A DNA stretch of 41,614 nucleotides from an uncultured Gemmiger sp. (lineage in GTDB: Bacteria; Bacillota; Clostridia; Oscillospirales; Ruminococcaceae). This document shows, piece after piece, positions 40,057 through 41,614 of the stretch (position 1 is its first letter; the number at the start of each line of letters is the position of its first letter). The stretch lies in contig CALXHT010000018.1 of assembly GCA_944388215.1 (NCBI GenBank), forward strand, positions 1 to 41,614. The letters run 5' to 3'. The translations under genes were made by a program, and so were the position numbers. The notes under the pieces are model-generated. The model made no database searches and was not told the origin of the DNA. It saw only the letters and a program-made list of their open reading frames with translations.

Positions 40057-41493
40057 ATGGCACAACATGACCGCTATATCTCTCCGTTCAGCACCCGCTA
40101 TGCTTCGGACGAGATGCAGTATATTTTCTCTGACGACAACAAGTTCCGTACCTGGCGCAAGCTGTGGATCGCTCTGGCCAAGGCCGAACAGAAGCAGGGT
40201 CTGGCCATCACCGATGGGCAGATTGCCGAGCTGGAAGCCCACAAGGACGACATCAACTACGAGGATGCCATCGCCCGGGAGAAGCTCGTGCGCCACGACG
40301 TGATGAGCCATGTCTACGCCTACGGCCTGCAGTGCCCCAAGGCAAAGGGCATCATTCATCTGGGCGCCACCAGCTGCTATGTGGGCGACAACACCGATAT
40401 CATCATCATGCGGGAAGCCCTGCAGCTGGTCCGCAAGAAGATCATCGGCGTGCTGGCCAACCTGGCCAAGTTTGCCGAGCAGTACAAGGCCATGCCCTGC
40501 CTGGCCTACACCCACTGCCAGCCCGCACAGCTGACCACGGTGGGCAAGCGCGCCACCCTGTGGATGAACGAGCTGTACATGGACCTGGAAGAGATCGACC
40601 ACCAGATCGGTCAGCTGGCGCTGCGCGGCGTCAAGGGCACCACCGGCACCCAGGCCAGCTTCATGGAGCTGTTCAACGGCGATTCCGCCAAAGTCAAGGC
40701 CGTGGAGGCCGATGTCTGCGCGCAGATGGGCTTCACCAAGGTGGTGCCGGTCTGCGGCCAGACCTACAGCCGCAAGGTGGACTACAATGTGCTGTCTGCC
40801 GTGGCGGGGCTTGGCCAGAGTGCCATGAAGATGGCCACCGACATCCGTCTGCTGGCCAACTTCAAGGAGATGGAGGAGCCCTTTGAAAAGAACCAGATCG
40901 GTTCTTCCGCCATGCCCTACAAGCGCAACCCCATGCGCTGTGAGCGCATCTGCGCCTTGAGCCGTTACCTGATGGTGGATGTGCTGAACCCCGCCATGAC
41001 CGCCGGTACCCAGTGGTTTGAGCGCACGCTGGACGACTCCGCCAACAAGCGCATTGCCATGGCGGAGGGCTTCCTGGCCGCCGACGCCATCCTGAACATC
41101 CTGCTGAACGTCTCCGATGGTCTGGTGGTCTATCCCAAGGTCATCCGTGCCCGCGTGATGGCAGAGCTCCCCTTCATGGCCAGCGAAAACATCATGATGA
41201 AGGCTGTGAAGAAGGGCGGCGACCGTCAGGAATTGCATGAGCGCCTGCGGGAGCACGCCGTGGCAGCTGCCGCCGTAGTCAAACAGGAGGGCAAGCCCAA
41301 CGATATGATCGCACGTGTGGAAACGGATCCCGCCTTCGGCCTGAGCCGTGAGGAAATCGAGGCGGAGCTGAGCCCCGAGGACTTCACCGGCCGTGCACCG
41401 GAACAGGTGGAGGAGTATCTCCGGGACGTTATTGCCCCGGTTCTCGCCGCCAATGCGGAGGACATCGGCCAGAAAGTAGAACTGAACGTCTGA
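40057..41493 (+). CDS. purB: Adenylosuccinate lyase
   Basis: A 478-residue enzyme of the fumarase/aspartase superfamily acting twice: SAICAR to AICAR, and adenylosuccinate to AMP. The signature loop GSSAMPYKRNPMR, the THCQPAQLTTVGKR catalytic segment and HLGATSCYVGDN are visible. AAAGGGAT precedes the ATG, 15 bases after purL. Last gene of the operon. Both reactions release fumarate, which the fumarase of the central cluster could take up; this link is inference. No terminator is visible before the window ends. Confidence 0.97.
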   Translation: MAQHDRYISPFSTRYASDEMQYIFSDDNKFRTWRKLWIALAKAEQKQGLAITDGQIAELEAHKDDINYEDAIAREKLVRHDVMSHVYAYGLQCPKAKGIIHLGATSCYVGDNTDIIIMREALQLVRKKIIGVLANLAKFAEQYKAMPCLAYTHCQPAQLTTVGKRATLWMNELYMDLEEIDHQIGQLALRGVKGTTGTQASFMELFNGDSAKVKAVEADVCAQMGFTKVVPVCGQTYSRKVDYNVLSAVAGLGQSAMKMATDIRLLANFKEMEEPFEKNQIGSSAMPYKRNPMRCERICALSRYLMVDVLNPAMTAGTQWFERTLDDSANKRIAMAEGFLAADAILNILLNVSDGLVVYPKVIRARVMAELPFMASENIMMKAVKKGGDRQELHERLREHAVAAAAVVKQEGKPNDMIARVETDPAFGLSREEIEAELSPEDFTGRAPEQVEEYLRDVIAPVLAANAEDIGQKVELNV

Positions 41494-41537
41494 TTCTGCC
41501 CCATCAATCCCATCAATAAAAAATCCCGTGGAACGAT

Positions 41538-41614
41538 TGAACCGCCCCAGATTGTGCAGACAGTACAAAAAAGCCCCGGGTGCAGGAATATTCGGTTTTA
41601 GCAGGAGTGGCGCA
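41538..41614. repeat. Right copy of the 77-bp terminal inverted repeat
   Basis: The last 77 bases are the exact reverse complement of the first 77. The copy starts 45 bases after the purB stop. As on the left, it lies downstream of the last gene of an operon, in the same orientation relative to transcription. The run of six A before GCCCCGGG would end a transcript coming from outside the window. Confidence 0.9.

Noticed and set aside
35038-41568. A 2176-codon open frame on the minus strand opposite purD, purL and purB
   Set aside because: It is antisense to three certain genes, has no ribosome site and shows low-complexity Gly/Val/His/Ala/Leu composition. It is a by-product of GC-rich codon use.
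1-41614. CRISPR array, prophage genes, rRNA or replication origin
   Set aside because: No regular direct-repeat array with spacers, no structural phage genes, no rRNA sequence and no origin-like cluster were seen.

Overview
The window looks like a contig from a gut-type member of the Clostridia, most likely Oscillospiraceae/Ruminococcaceae of the Faecalibacterium-Subdoligranulum-Gemmiger kind. The clues are high-GC Firmicutes codon use, strong AGGAGG ribosome sites, the large single-chain FGAM synthase, the PurO plus stand-alone AICAR formyltransferase pair, a class I Fe-S fumarase and a ZTP riboswitch in front of formate-THF ligase. The genus is an inference. Bases 1-77 are the exact reverse complement of bases 41538-41614, which looks more like an assembly-graph boundary at a repeat than a biological end.

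Left part (125-10271): a leftward glycan-use operon (GH20 hexosaminidase, sugar-binding lipoprotein, two ABC permeases, a glycosidase-like protein fused to two GNAT domains, and a DUF4127 protein), read from one good promoter and divergent from an RpiR-type regulator. It has no ATPase gene of its own. A strong terminator closes the regulator.

Middle accessory stretch (about 10360-14490): visibly more A+T-rich and gene-poor, with relic hairpins and a 15-bp-periodic repeat. It holds an MFS exporter behind a 32-codon leader ORF and a complete terminator/antiterminator switch, an orphan 84-residue gene, a decayed tyrosine integrase lying against tRNA-Tyr, and tRNA-Arg. The MFS attenuator is the most interesting item in the window.

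Centre (14494-22422, mostly leftward): a CPA1-type cation/proton antiporter with TrkA-C domains, tRNA-Leu, a tightly packed series (CDF metal exporter, malic enzyme, fumarase alpha, a 65-residue unknown, fumarase beta, a sortase with a long Ala/Glu/Gln stalk), and purA. Then, rightward, come metY-metA-GT2. The MetA sequence predicts acetyl-CoA use, matching O-acetylhomoserine sulfhydrylase.

Right part (25729-41493): formate-THF ligase under a ZTP riboswitch, a leftward PsiE-like membrane protein, then the purine operon purE-purC-purF-purM-purN-purO-purH(AICARFT only)-purD-purL-purB. With purA and fhs, the window carries almost the whole route from PRPP to AMP plus the one-carbon supply. No purK is present. 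IMP formation uses two separate proteins rather than bifunctional PurH.
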